A DNA stretch of 64,000 nucleotides. Origin: Streptomyces sp. SID13726. Its GTDB lineage: Bacteria > Actinomycetota > Actinomycetes > Streptomycetales > Streptomycetaceae. Position numbers and translations under genes: made by a program. The DNA is taken from assembly GCF_010548375.1 (NCBI RefSeq), contig NZ_JAAGLY010000015.1:62001-126000 (forward strand). The letters are read 5' to 3'. Under the pieces are notes generated by a model. The model was not told the origin of the DNA and did not search any database. It worked only from the letters and a program-made list of their open reading frames with translations. Of this stretch, positions 1 through 7,612 are shown in pieces (within the stretch, counting starts at the first letter, position 1; every line of letters starts with the position of its first letter).

Positions 1-672
1 CGACTCGATCTCCTGCACGACCCGCCACAGCGGTGCGCCCCGCCGGGAGACGAGCACGACCACGTCCTCGGACCGGTCGTCGAGGGCCGGCGCCGGAGTC
101 GTACCGAAGGCGGACTGCACATAGCCCAGCGCGTGGTCGAGCCCTTCGACCGCGTCCCCCTGGCCGCCCGTGCGCAGCCAGGAGCGCAGGGCGTTGTTGT
201 GGGCGGCGACCACGGCGGCGGCGATCACGTCGGCCTGGAGCGTCCCGTCGTGCCGGCCGGCGAGGCTGTCGCGCAGGTACTCGGCGAAGGCCCGCTCGTA
301 GCGCCACACCACGGACAGTTCGTAGGCGCGCAGGCCGGGCACCTGCTTGGTGAGCCGGTAGCGCTGCACGGAGAAGGTCGGGTTGTCGGTGTACATCCGC
401 AGCACGAGCCGAGCCGCCTCGCAGACCCGGGGCAACGGCTCGCACCCGGCCTCGCTCTCCGCCAGGAAGGCCGTCATGTCGGCCAGGCAGCGCTCGTGGT
501 CGGGGAAGACCACGTCCTCCTTGGAGGGGAAGTACCGGAAGAAGGAACGCCGTCCGACTCCGGCGAGCGTCACGATGTCGTCGACGGTGGTCTGCTCGTA
601 ACCCCGCTCCAGGAAGAGCTGGAACGCCGCGGCGACCAGCGCGTCCCGCATGGGCGGCTTCGTGGAGCTCAT
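1..672 (-). CDS. TetR/AcrR-family transcriptional regulator (3' end beyond window)
   Basis: This is a one-component DNA-binding repressor. It is read from ATG at 672 down to base 1 without a stop, so its C-terminus lies outside the window. The first ~60 residues form a TetR helix-turn-helix domain (AAFQLFLERGYEQTTVDDIV, then GVGRRSFFRYFPSKEDVVF), and the remainder (at least 160 residues) is a helical ligand/dimer domain of the type in the MftR/TetR_C_17 group. It is divergent from the peptidoglycan-binding protein at 857, and the shared intergenic region holds two inverted copies of GCACTCAGT, a likely autoregulatory operator. The ligand cannot be predicted. Confidence 0.9.
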   Translation of the reverse strand, partial: MSSTKPPMRDALVAAAFQLFLERGYEQTTVDDIVTLAGVGRRSFFRYFPSKEDVVFPDHERCLADMTAFLAESEAGCEPLPRVCEAARLVLRMYTDNPTFSVQRYRLTKQVPGLRAYELSVVWRYERAFAEYLRDSLAGRHDGTLQADVIAAAVVAAHNNALRSWLRTGGQGDAVEGLDHALGYVQSAFGTTPAPALDDRSEDVVVLVSRRGAPLWRVVQEIES

Positions 673-704
673 GGTCGGGAACGTAGCACCTGACGCGCCC
701 CTCT

Positions 705-739
705 GGCACTCAGTGCAGCCAACTCGGGGAACTGAGTGC
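705..739. promoter_or_regulatory. Probable TetR operator pair in divergent promoter region
   Basis: The 9-mer GCACTCAGT at 706-714 recurs as its exact reverse complement ACTGAGTGC at 731-739. The first copy is itself inside GCACTCAGTGC, a 5+1+5 palindrome. It lies 33-67 bp upstream of the TetR start, the usual position for autorepression. Binding by the neighbouring TetR protein is inference. Confidence 0.55.
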
Positions 740-856
740 TGTCACCCTTCCTTCGCGCGGCACGGGCCCGCCCCGCTGAACTCCGGGCGCCGCCGCCCCG
801 TATCACTCCCCGGGGAACGGCGGACACCCGTGTACACGGGACGGAAGGAGAGCGGA

Positions 857-1519
857 ATGCCGACACCGCCCGAGCGAGGGCAGTCGCCGGACGGGCGGGT
901 CCTCGAACCCGTCCGTGTGCTGCGGCCCCGCCGCACCGACGCCCTCGCGGAATTGCTCAAGGACCTGCCGCCCAAGACCTTCGGCGGCTTCGAGTCCGTC
1001 GCACTTCCCGGCCCGGCCGGCGTGACCGAGGCCGAGACCCAGGAGCTGCCACCCGTCAGGGACCACGAGGGCCCGCGCGACACGTCCCGCGGCCGGGTGC
1101 CGGGACTGCGCCGCACCACCATCGCCGCCGGCGTGACCGCCGCGGCCCTCATCGGCTTCGGCTGCGCGCTCCTGCTCCCGGGTCGCGGGGACGCCGCCCC
1201 GCAGACCGTCCAGCCCAGCGCGAGCGCGCCCGCCGAACCGACCCCCACCGCGACCCCGAGTGCCCCGGGCGCGGCCGATCCCGACGGGGCCGGCACCCTG
1301 CGCGAGGGGGACAGCGGCCCCGAGGTGACCGACCTCCAGGAACGGCTGCTGCGCATCCCGGACGTCTACACCCACGGCTCCACCTCCGGCGACTACGACG
1401 CCGCCCTCACCGCTGCGGTGGCCCGCTTCCAGCTCTGGTACGGCATCCGCGGCGACGAGGACGGTGTGTACGGCGACGACACACGACGCGACCTGGAGTC
1501 CCGTACGGGCGGCGGCTGA
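857..1519 (+). CDS. Membrane-anchored peptidoglycan-binding domain protein
   Basis: The protein has 220 residues. A basic, disordered N-terminal part of about 86 residues is followed by one membrane segment (about 87-107, IAAGVTAAALIGFGCALLL), a Pro/Ser/Thr/Ala-rich stalk (about 115-145) and a C-terminal PG_binding_1 domain (about 147-216: LREGDSGPEVTDLQERLL ... YDAALTAAVARFQ ... DGVYGDDTRRDLE). Topology suggests an extracytoplasmic wall-binding module tethered to the membrane. ATG 857 is chosen because GGAAGGAG lies about 8 bp upstream, and upstream in-frame codons run through the promoter. The architecture matches the protein at 63024. No catalytic domain is visible. Confidence 0.85.
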   Translation: MPTPPERGQSPDGRVLEPVRVLRPRRTDALAELLKDLPPKTFGGFESVALPGPAGVTEAETQELPPVRDHEGPRDTSRGRVPGLRRTTIAAGVTAAALIGFGCALLLPGRGDAAPQTVQPSASAPAEPTPTATPSAPGAADPDGAGTLREGDSGPEVTDLQERLLRIPDVYTHGSTSGDYDAALTAAVARFQLWYGIRGDEDGVYGDDTRRDLESRTGGG

Positions 1520-1528
1520 TCGAAGAGG

Positions 1529-2017
1529 ATGGCGGGCATGGACGCCTTCATCGATCGGCTCGACCCCGACATGTGCGTGGTGACCGCCACCGCGGACGGC
1601 GACCGGGCGGGCTGTCTGGTCGGATTCGCCTCCCAGTGCTCCATCCGGCCCGTGCGGTACGCGGTGTGGCTGTCGAAGGCCAACCGGACCTACCGGGTGG
1701 CCCGCACCGCAGACCGGCTCGCCGTGCATCTGCTCACCCGCGAACAGCACGCTCTCGCCGAGCTGTTCGGCGGCGAGACCGGGGACCGGACGGACAAGTT
1801 CGCCCGGGTCCCCTGGCGGACAGAGGCCGGCGGGGCGGTCGTACTGGAGGAGGCGGCGGCCTGGTTCGTCGGTACGGTCCTGTCGCGCACCGACGGCGGT
1901 GACCACGTCGGCTTCGTCCTGGAGCCGCTGGCGTGGGGCGAGCGCGAGGATGCCGACGGGCCGCTGCTGCGGCTGTCGGGGGCGACCTCCATCTCGCCGG
2001 GCCACCCGGTGGATTGA
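1529..2017 (+). CDS. Flavin reductase-like (FMN-binding split barrel) protein
   Basis: A 162-residue protein of the flavin reductase/FMN-binding family. Family features are the N-terminal segment MCVVTATADGDRAGCLVGF with CSIRPVRYAVWLSKANRTY (FMN-phosphate-binding strand-loop) and a C-terminal barrel strand DHVGFVLEPLAWG. Such proteins either supply reduced flavin to a partner oxygenase or act on small molecules with bound FMN. No oxygenase is adjacent, so the substrate is open. It starts 9 bp after the upstream stop and may be cotranscribed with the wall-binding protein. Another ATG lies three codons in, at MDAFID. Confidence 0.8.
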   Translation: MAGMDAFIDRLDPDMCVVTATADGDRAGCLVGFASQCSIRPVRYAVWLSKANRTYRVARTADRLAVHLLTREQHALAELFGGETGDRTDKFARVPWRTEAGGAVVLEEAAAWFVGTVLSRTDGGDHVGFVLEPLAWGEREDADGPLLRLSGATSISPGHPVD

Positions 2018-2084
2018 GCGCGACCGCGACTGCCAAGAGTGTCCTGGCGGCTGTGACCTCAATTACCGGGCTGGCTTCGGCGGT

Positions 2085-4514
2085 TCACTCCGGCCCCGTC
2101 GGCACCCGGATGTCCACCACACACACGTCGTCGCGCCGCTCGCTCTCCAGCACCGACGTCAACAGTGGCACCAGGGAGCCGGGTTCGTCGCCGTGATGGG
2201 CCGCGACCGCCTCGGCGAACCGCTCCAGGCCCTGGTCGATGCCCTCGGAGGGCCGCTCGACCAGGCCGTCGGTGTAGAGGAGGAGCCGGTCGCCCGGTTC
2301 CAGGACGCAGCGCGCCTCCTCGAAGTCCGGGTCGGTGCAGGCCCCGAGGAGCATGCCGCCCGGGCGGGTGAGGTAGCGCACCTCCCCGCCGCGCACCAGC
2401 AGCGGCGGCGGATGCCCGGCCTGCGCCCAGACCAGGCAGTGCTCGCCGGGTTCGTAGCGGGCCAGGACCATGGTCGCGGTGCCGTGGGAGTCGCGCGAGT
2501 GCAGCAGCAGCGTGTTGAGACGGGCGAGCGCGCCGGTCAGCGACTGGCCGGTGATGACCATGCCCTTGGCGGTGAAGCGCAGTTGGGCCATCGTGGCCAC
2601 CGCGTCGATACCGTGCCCGGCGACGTCGCCCACCACGAACAGGGCTTCCCCGTCGGGCAGTTCGATGGCGCTGAACCAGTCGCCCCCGACGTGGATCCCG
2701 GACTGGGCGGGCAGATAGGCCACTTCGACTCGCAGCCCCGCCAGCCGTACCGGCCGGGTCGGCAGCGGCAGCAGCGCGTGCTGGAGCCGGGCGGCCAGGG
2801 TCCGCTCGGCGCGCAGCACGCCGTGCTGGGTCAGGATCGCCTGCTCGCTCTCGACGAGCGCCAGTTCGGCGCTGCGCTGCGCGGTGAGGTCCTGGACGAA
2901 GCCGTGCGCCTCGACCGGCCTGCCCTCGGTGTCCGCCACGACCTCGGCGACCATCCGCAGATGACGGACCTCGCCCCCGGCCCGGACCCGGAACGGCACG
3001 TCGAACTGCCGCCCCGCGCGCACCAGTTCCCGCACCGCGAGCCCCAGCACCGGGGCGTCCTCGGGCTGCGCGAGCCCCGGCAGAGCGGCCAGCCGGACCG
3101 GTCCGAGCGCGGGGTCCCGGCCCAGTACGACGAAGGCCTGGGAGGACCAACTCGCCTCGTCGGTGGCGAGGTTCCAGTTCATCCAGCCGAGGTTCCCCAG
3201 CCGCTGCACCTCCGCGAGCCGCTGCTCCTGGCGGTCCGAGGAGTCGTGCCGCACCCAGGTGACGACCAGGGCGCCGCCCAACCGGGCCGCGTGCACGGCG
3301 TACAGGGAGAGTTCGGCGGTGCCGTCCACCACCTCCTGGTAGGCGAACGGCTCACCCTCGTACGGCTCTCCGGTGGTCAGCGCCCGCAGGCAGCCGTGCC
3401 ACACCGCCTCCTCCGCCATGCTCGGGAAGCACTCCAGGATCCGCCGCCCGAGCAGCTGGCGGCCGGTGCGGCCCACGACGTCGACCGCCCCCGCGGTGGC
3501 GGCGTCGATGCGGTAGTCCTCGACCTCTCCCGAGGCACCGCGCAGCGGCGCGAGCAGTATGGCCGAACCCGGCAGCGAGTCGAACACCGGCTGGGTGGCG
3601 GCGGCCGCGGCACCGGCGTGCTGCTCGGGACGGGTGCCGAAGGAGCGCAGCCAGCCGGCACACAGCCGGGCGACGGCCCGCAGCAGCTGCCGGTGCGCCG
3701 GAGCGAACGGTCCGCTCCGTGCGCGCAGCACCCCGATGCAGACGTCGGCCCCGTCCCCGGTCGGCACCGGCAGCCAGGCACGGGACAGCCAGCGCTGCGG
3801 CGGCTCCCCGATGAGCAGGTACTCCTCGTGGTCCGCCGCGAAGTCCTCCAGCCAGCGGGCCTCCCGGGCGCGCAGCGCGGCGAGCGCGGTGATGCCACTG
3901 AGCGGCGGCACCTGGGCCCACTGGGCGGCCAGGGTGTCGTCGATGCCCGCGTGACCGATCAGTTCGAGCCCGCCCGCGGGCAGGGAACGGAACAGCATCA
4001 GGGCGTCGGCCTCGACGTCCGCCGCGAGTTCGTCCAGAAGACAACGGGCCAGGTCGTGAGGCGTGGCGACATGCACGAGGGCCTTGCCGAGCCGGCCGAG
4101 CGCGGTGAAGCCGTCGTCCGCCTCGGTGGGACTCCGGCCCGCGGGGGCACCGGTGTGCGGGCGCTGCGACGTGGGTCCCGCCGGTCCGGGGACCGCGGAC
4201 AGGGGAGCGGCGGTGTGAAGTCCCGGCGTGGCCCCGGGCAGCGGCGGCACCAGCGCGCCGAGGGTGATCCAGCACTCCTCCAGCAACGTACGGTGACCGG
4301 CCTTGGCACGTTGCAGGAGATCCTCACCGGCCGCGTCCGGGCCGCATCCGGTCAGGGCCATGAGCGCGCCCTTGGCCCGCTCCAGCACCGCCGAGGTGGC
4401 GGCCTGGTCCCGCAGCCGGTCCATCTCGGCACGTTGCCGGGCCACGACCTTGGCCAGTGCTGCCATGTCGGGCGCGGTGCCGGCGTGAGAAGTGCCGGCG
4501 GGCTCACTCGTCAC
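2085..4514 (-). CDS. ANTAR/GAF/PAS-containing SpoIIE-family PP2C phosphatase
   Basis: A serine/threonine phosphatase of the SpoIIE/RsbU type, the sort that dephosphorylates anti-anti-sigma factors. Approximate order for an 809-residue protein: ANTAR-like coiled helix (20-88, VLERAKGALMA), GAF sensor (140-295), two PAS folds (315-430 and 435-550), and a C-terminal PP2C domain (590-790) with GGDWFSAIELPDGEALFVVG, GDVAGHGIDA, AGHPPPLLV and YTDGLVER metal-binding motifs. GTG 4514 is chosen because codon bias drops sharply upstream. An alternative start is ATG 4646, which overlaps the stop of the preceding gene (ATGA) and would add 44 residues carrying two CxxC pairs. It is last in a leftward operon with 5209 and 5650. 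Confidence 0.85.
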   Translation of the reverse strand: MTSEPAGTSHAGTAPDMAALAKVVARQRAEMDRLRDQAATSAVLERAKGALMALTGCGPDAAGEDLLQRAKAGHRTLLEECWITLGALVPPLPGATPGLHTAAPLSAVPGPAGPTSQRPHTGAPAGRSPTEADDGFTALGRLGKALVHVATPHDLARCLLDELAADVEADALMLFRSLPAGGLELIGHAGIDDTLAAQWAQVPPLSGITALAALRAREARWLEDFAADHEEYLLIGEPPQRWLSRAWLPVPTGDGADVCIGVLRARSGPFAPAHRQLLRAVARLCAGWLRSFGTRPEQHAGAAAAATQPVFDSLPGSAILLAPLRGASGEVEDYRIDAATAGAVDVVGRTGRQLLGRRILECFPSMAEEAVWHGCLRALTTGEPYEGEPFAYQEVVDGTAELSLYAVHAARLGGALVVTWVRHDSSDRQEQRLAEVQRLGNLGWMNWNLATDEASWSSQAFVVLGRDPALGPVRLAALPGLAQPEDAPVLGLAVRELVRAGRQFDVPFRVRAGGEVRHLRMVAEVVADTEGRPVEAHGFVQDLTAQRSAELALVESEQAILTQHGVLRAERTLAARLQHALLPLPTRPVRLAGLRVEVAYLPAQSGIHVGGDWFSAIELPDGEALFVVGDVAGHGIDAVATMAQLRFTAKGMVITGQSLTGALARLNTLLLHSRDSHGTATMVLARYEPGEHCLVWAQAGHPPPLLVRGGEVRYLTRPGGMLLGACTDPDFEEARCVLEPGDRLLLYTDGLVERPSEGIDQGLERFAEAVAAHHGDEPGSLVPLLTSVLESERRDDVCVVDIRVPTGPE

Positions 4515-4642
4515 GCGATGAGCATCGCACATACGACACGCCCCGATCGCGCTCTTGTGCACACACATCGCACACACCGGTGAAGCGCCCGGTCGACGAC
4601 TCCGGGCCAGGCTCCGGGCCATGCCCCGGGTCTCACCCTGCG

Positions 4643-5209
4643 TCATCGGCCGGGCGGCGGATACAGCCATCTCCGCAACAGCCGGCTCAGCAGTGGCATC
4701 ACCAGATACGTCAGCACCGGCAGCAGCACCACCGGGAACACGGCGGCCCGCAGCGGCAGCGGCCAGGCCGCCGTACGGGGCGTCACCAGCCACTGGATCA
4801 GCAGTACGCAGGGGAAGGCGCCGAGGAACGTGGTGAGGACCATCTTCCAGCGCACCGGGGGCCGGACCGTGGTGCCGGGCAGGCTGAACCAGGTCTCCAT
4901 CCCGGTCGTCGACTGGCGCTCACCGTCGATCTCGGTGGCGATGTCCCCGATCCGCGCGTGCCACGACGCCCGCTCGTCGGACTCCAGCCAGGCGGTGAGC
5001 CGGTGCGCGTCGGACCAGCGCAGCACCGCGTGGAAGCGGTGACCGTCCTCGGGGCGCAGCCAGGAGACGCCCTCGTTGCCGGGGAAGCCTCTCGCGCAGC
5101 GGGCGATGCCGTGTGTCCAGCGCTCGAACTCCCGCTCCCGGCCGGGACGCACCTCCCACGTGAGGACAGTGGTGACCGGATCGCCGCGCCGTACGTCGGT
5201 GGTGCTCAT
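4643..5209 (-). CDS. Antibiotic-biosynthesis-monooxygenase-like domain protein with two membrane segments
   Basis: About 188 residues. Residues 10-105 form a dimeric alpha-beta barrel ABM-like domain (VTTVLTWEVRPGREREFERW ... PEDGHRFHAVLRWSDAHRLTAW). Residues 120-180 hold two hydrophobic membrane spans (MVLTTFLGAFPCVLLIQWLV and VFPVVLLPVLTYLVMPLLS). Proteins of this layout are common in actinobacteria with no assigned reaction; heme- or quinone-handling has been shown only for soluble relatives. The start is ATG 5209; an in-frame start at 5227 is possible. Its stop overlaps the alternative ATG of the SpoIIE phosphatase, suggesting translational coupling. Confidence 0.75.
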   Translation of the reverse strand: MSTTDVRRGDPVTTVLTWEVRPGREREFERWTHGIARCARGFPGNEGVSWLRPEDGHRFHAVLRWSDAHRLTAWLESDERASWHARIGDIATEIDGERQSTTGMETWFSLPGTTVRPPVRWKMVLTTFLGAFPCVLLIQWLVTPRTAAWPLPLRAAVFPVVLLPVLTYLVMPLLSRLLRRWLYPPPGR

Positions 5210-5257
5210 GTTCACCACGGGTCCCACGCACGGCGTGGGTCATGCCCGACGGGACGG

Positions 5258-5650
5258 TCAGCGCCCGTGGTAGTGGTCGACCAGGGCCTGGCTGACCGCG
5301 CGGACGCTGCGGGCGATGTGCTGGAGCTGGAGGACCTCGGCCGCGTACAGCTTGATCGTGTGCTCGATGACCGACTCCGGCAGCCCGAGCGCCGGCAGGT
5401 CGGCCCGCGCGGTCTGCAGGGCGGTGCGCGCGACCCGGATCTCGTGCTGGACCTGGATCTGCGCGTGCCGGGCGAGCAGGACGGGGTGGCGGATCAGCGC
5501 CGGATAGCTGGCGTACCGCGCAGGCACCAGTTCGCGCAGCCACTTGGCCGCCGAGCGCTCCCAGTCGTAGCTGCCGGGGGACTTGACCTGGCAGGGCCAG
5601 TCCGGGCCGGTACGGGTGGTGGTCCGCGTCGTCGTCAGGGTCATCGTCAT
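5258..5650 (-). CDS. Conserved hypothetical helical protein
   Basis: A 130-residue protein that I do not recognise. It starts with a Thr/Arg-rich tail (MTMTLTTTRTTTRTG) and continues as an all-helical domain with His- and Gln-rich stretches (HAQIQVQHEI, LQLQHIARS). No signal peptide or membrane span is visible. GGAAG lies 3 bp before the ATG. It is 48 bp upstream of the ABM-like gene on the same strand, so the three leftward genes probably form one transcript. High GC3 supports it as coding. Confidence 0.65.
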   Translation of the reverse strand: MTMTLTTTRTTTRTGPDWPCQVKSPGSYDWERSAAKWLRELVPARYASYPALIRHPVLLARHAQIQVQHEIRVARTALQTARADLPALGLPESVIEHTIKLYAAEVLQLQHIARSVRAVSQALVDHYHGR

Positions 5651-6008
5651 CGCTTCCGGGTGTGCGGCGTCGTGAGGGTGGTCCGACTGGTGGGGGCGGC
5701 CCCGGTCTAGGGGATGACCGGGGCCGCCACGGGCTCGCGTGCAGGCGATGCCCCACCGAACACCGCGGGCGCCGACGCGGGTAGGAGACGACGGCTCACG
5801 GTGTTCGTACAGGAGCCCTGGAGGTCAGGGCGGCGCCCGCGCGGCGGTTGGTGCGGGGTGCGCATGGGTGGACCGTCGGCTTTCTCGGGCGGATGTGATC
5901 CGTGAGCAGTATTTATATATGCCGTCCGCTTTGCAAGGCGTATGAAAACATTCATGCGTGATTTAGGCATGGATGTCCCGTTGAAATCCGAAATGACCGG
6001 GGGTGGGG
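5651..6008. other. Intergenic region with AT-rich patch and imperfect inverted repeat
   Basis: The 358-bp gap lies between the stop of the RpiR gene and the start of the leftward operon. Bases 5908-5960 are strikingly AT-rich for this genome (ATTTATATATGCC) and hold CGTATGAA/TTCATGCG (5939-5946 and 5951-5958; one mismatch, 4-bp spacer). This is a plausible promoter/operator for the operon at 5650. A 52-codon leftward frame at 5707-5865 has moderately biased third positions, but no ribosome binding site and no recognisable product. Confidence 0.4.
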
Positions 6009-6932
6009 TCAGTCTCTGAGGAAGAACTGGTGCTGGTCGGAGATGTGCTCGTAGTCCTCGAGCCGTGCCTGGGTGCGCTCGGGATCGGCGTCTGTCATGG
6101 CCTGGAGCAGCGCGGCGGCGATCACCCCGGGCGCCGCGTAGGAGTCGAACACCAGACGGGAGCCGGTGCCGGTGCTGAAGACGACGTCCGCCTCGTCGGC
6201 CACCGGACCGAGCGCCAGATCGGTGACCAGGGCCACCTTCAGACCGGCGCTGCGGGCCACCCGCAGGGCGGTCAGAGTCTCCTGCGCGTGCCGCGGCATC
6301 GAGAAGGCGAGCAGCCAGGTGCCGCCCGCCTCGCGCGACTGGAGGAGGGCGTCGTAGGCGACGCTCCCGCCGCGCGTCACCAGCCGTACGTCGGGGTGGA
6401 TGCGCCGGGCCGCGTAGGCGAAGTACTCCGCGAGCGACGCCGAGATGCGCAGGCCGAGGATGGTCAGCGGGGTCGACGCGGACAGCTTGCGGCCGAGTGC
6501 GATCACCTGGTCGGGGTCGGCGAAGTCGCGCCGCAGGTTCTCCAGGTTCTCGATCTCGGTGTCGACCGCGGCCTGGAGTTCGTTGCCGCGCGACTCCTCG
6601 TCCGCGACCGGCCCGCCGGCCAGGGTGCCCAGCGCGATCGACTGGAGCTTCTCCCGCAGCGCCGGGTAGCCGCTGAAACCCACCGCCGCGGCGAACCGGG
6701 TCACCGAGGGCTGGCTCACGCCCACGCGCTCGGCGAGATCGGTGATGGAGAGGAACGCCGCCTCGGTGATGTGCTCGATCAGATACTGCGCGATGCGCCG
6801 CTGCCCCGGGGAGAGCCGGGGCCTGTCGAAGAGCGTCCTGAGCTGGGAGGCCGGGGCGGCCTCCGACTCCGGTGCGGTCTTGCCCGAGGTGATCGCGGAT
6901 GCCTGTGCGCGTGCCTGCTGCGGCGATGGCAC
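6009..6932 (-). CDS. MurR/RpiR-family transcriptional regulator (HTH + SIS)
   Basis: A 307-residue sugar-phosphate-responsive regulator. Residues ~25-100 are an RpiR HTH (QRRIAQYLIEHITEAAFLSI, then DLAERVGVSQPSVTRFAAAV) and residues ~140-280 a SIS sugar-isomerase-fold ligand domain (LTILGLRISASLAEYFAYAA, TWLLAFSMPRHAQET, GLKVALVTDLALGP). GTG 6932 is chosen because AAAGGAGG sits 7 bp upstream of it; the in-frame GTG at 6956 has no such site. No sugar-phosphate gene is adjacent. Its target may be the AT-rich inverted repeat downstream (5939-5958) or an unlinked locus, which is inference. Confidence 0.9.
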   Translation of the reverse strand: MPSPQQARAQASAITSGKTAPESEAAPASQLRTLFDRPRLSPGQRRIAQYLIEHITEAAFLSITDLAERVGVSQPSVTRFAAAVGFSGYPALREKLQSIALGTLAGGPVADEESRGNELQAAVDTEIENLENLRRDFADPDQVIALGRKLSASTPLTILGLRISASLAEYFAYAARRIHPDVRLVTRGGSVAYDALLQSREAGGTWLLAFSMPRHAQETLTALRVARSAGLKVALVTDLALGPVADEADVVFSTGTGSRLVFDSYAAPGVIAAALLQAMTDADPERTQARLEDYEHISDQHQFFLRD

Positions 6933-7168
6933 CGAGGCGCCTCCTTTGTCTCCCACGGTGAGTCAACATAGCTCACACACCCGGTGACCAGCGCTTGTAG
7001 GCGGGCTTCCGGCAACCGCCCGAGGACACGGATACCCGCCCGCCGAACGGGAACCCGTCCCCGCGCAAGCCCTGTCGCCGACCCGAGGAGCAGTCCGGCA
7101 TGACCGCCCCCGAACAGCACCGCCCGCACACCCCCGGCGACACCGGAACCCCCGGCAGGTGACCGGCG

Positions 7169-7612
7169 ATGGGCGCGCTGACCACACTGGAACAGGCCAT
7201 GGAACACGGCTGGGAGGCCCTCTGGGCGAAGCTCCTCGACCGTGAGCCCGTCGAACTCCTCGAAGCGCTGCGAAACGAGTGCGACAGCAACGTGGTCGTG
7301 TGCAGCGAACAGCGGGTGGTCGTCCCGAACGCGTACGACGTCCAGCTCGCCGGCTTCGCGTACGACGAACTCGCGCGCCGCGTCGGCGACGTGGGCCAGG
7401 AGCTGACCGACACCCTGGCCCGGCACGGCGAGCGCCGGGGCTACGAATGGGCGGGCCCGCTCACCGTGCACATCACCAGGTCCCGTCAAGTCCCCAACGG
7501 CCGCTACCGGGTGACGAGCCGGGCCATGCCGCACGTGAGCGCCGAGGGCTTCCGGCACGCGCTCCGCCGGGCACCCGCGCCCGCCGCACCGCACGGTGGT
7601 CACCGCCGATAG
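7169..7612 (+). CDS. Stand-alone DUF3662 (FhaA N-terminal domain) protein
   Basis: The 147-residue protein matches the FhaA N-terminal domain: LEQAMEHGWEALWAKLLDRE, EPVELLEALRNECDSN, RVVVPNAYDVQLA, then GPLTVHITRSRQVPNGRYRV. In FhaA proteins this domain precedes a linker and a C-terminal FHA domain and is encoded with the PknA/PknB cell-wall kinase cluster. Here the protein ends after the domain with a short basic tail and no FHA module, and no kinase is nearby. It overlaps the convergent glycosyltransferase gene by 13 bp. Its role is unknown; interaction with a signalling partner is plausible. Confidence 0.8.
   Translation: MGALTTLEQAMEHGWEALWAKLLDREPVELLEALRNECDSNVVVCSEQRVVVPNAYDVQLAGFAYDELARRVGDVGQELTDTLARHGERRGYEWAGPLTVHITRSRQVPNGRYRVTSRAMPHVSAEGFRHALRRAPAPAAPHGGHRR

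Noticed and set aside
2085..4793. 902-codon version of the SpoIIE phosphatase starting at 4793
   Set aside because: The first ~49 codons run antisense or out of frame through the upstream ABM-like gene and show no family sequence.
5707..5865. 52-codon leftward frame before the 5650 operon
   Set aside because: GC3 is only moderate and there is no ribosome site, so it is mentioned only as part of the intergenic note.
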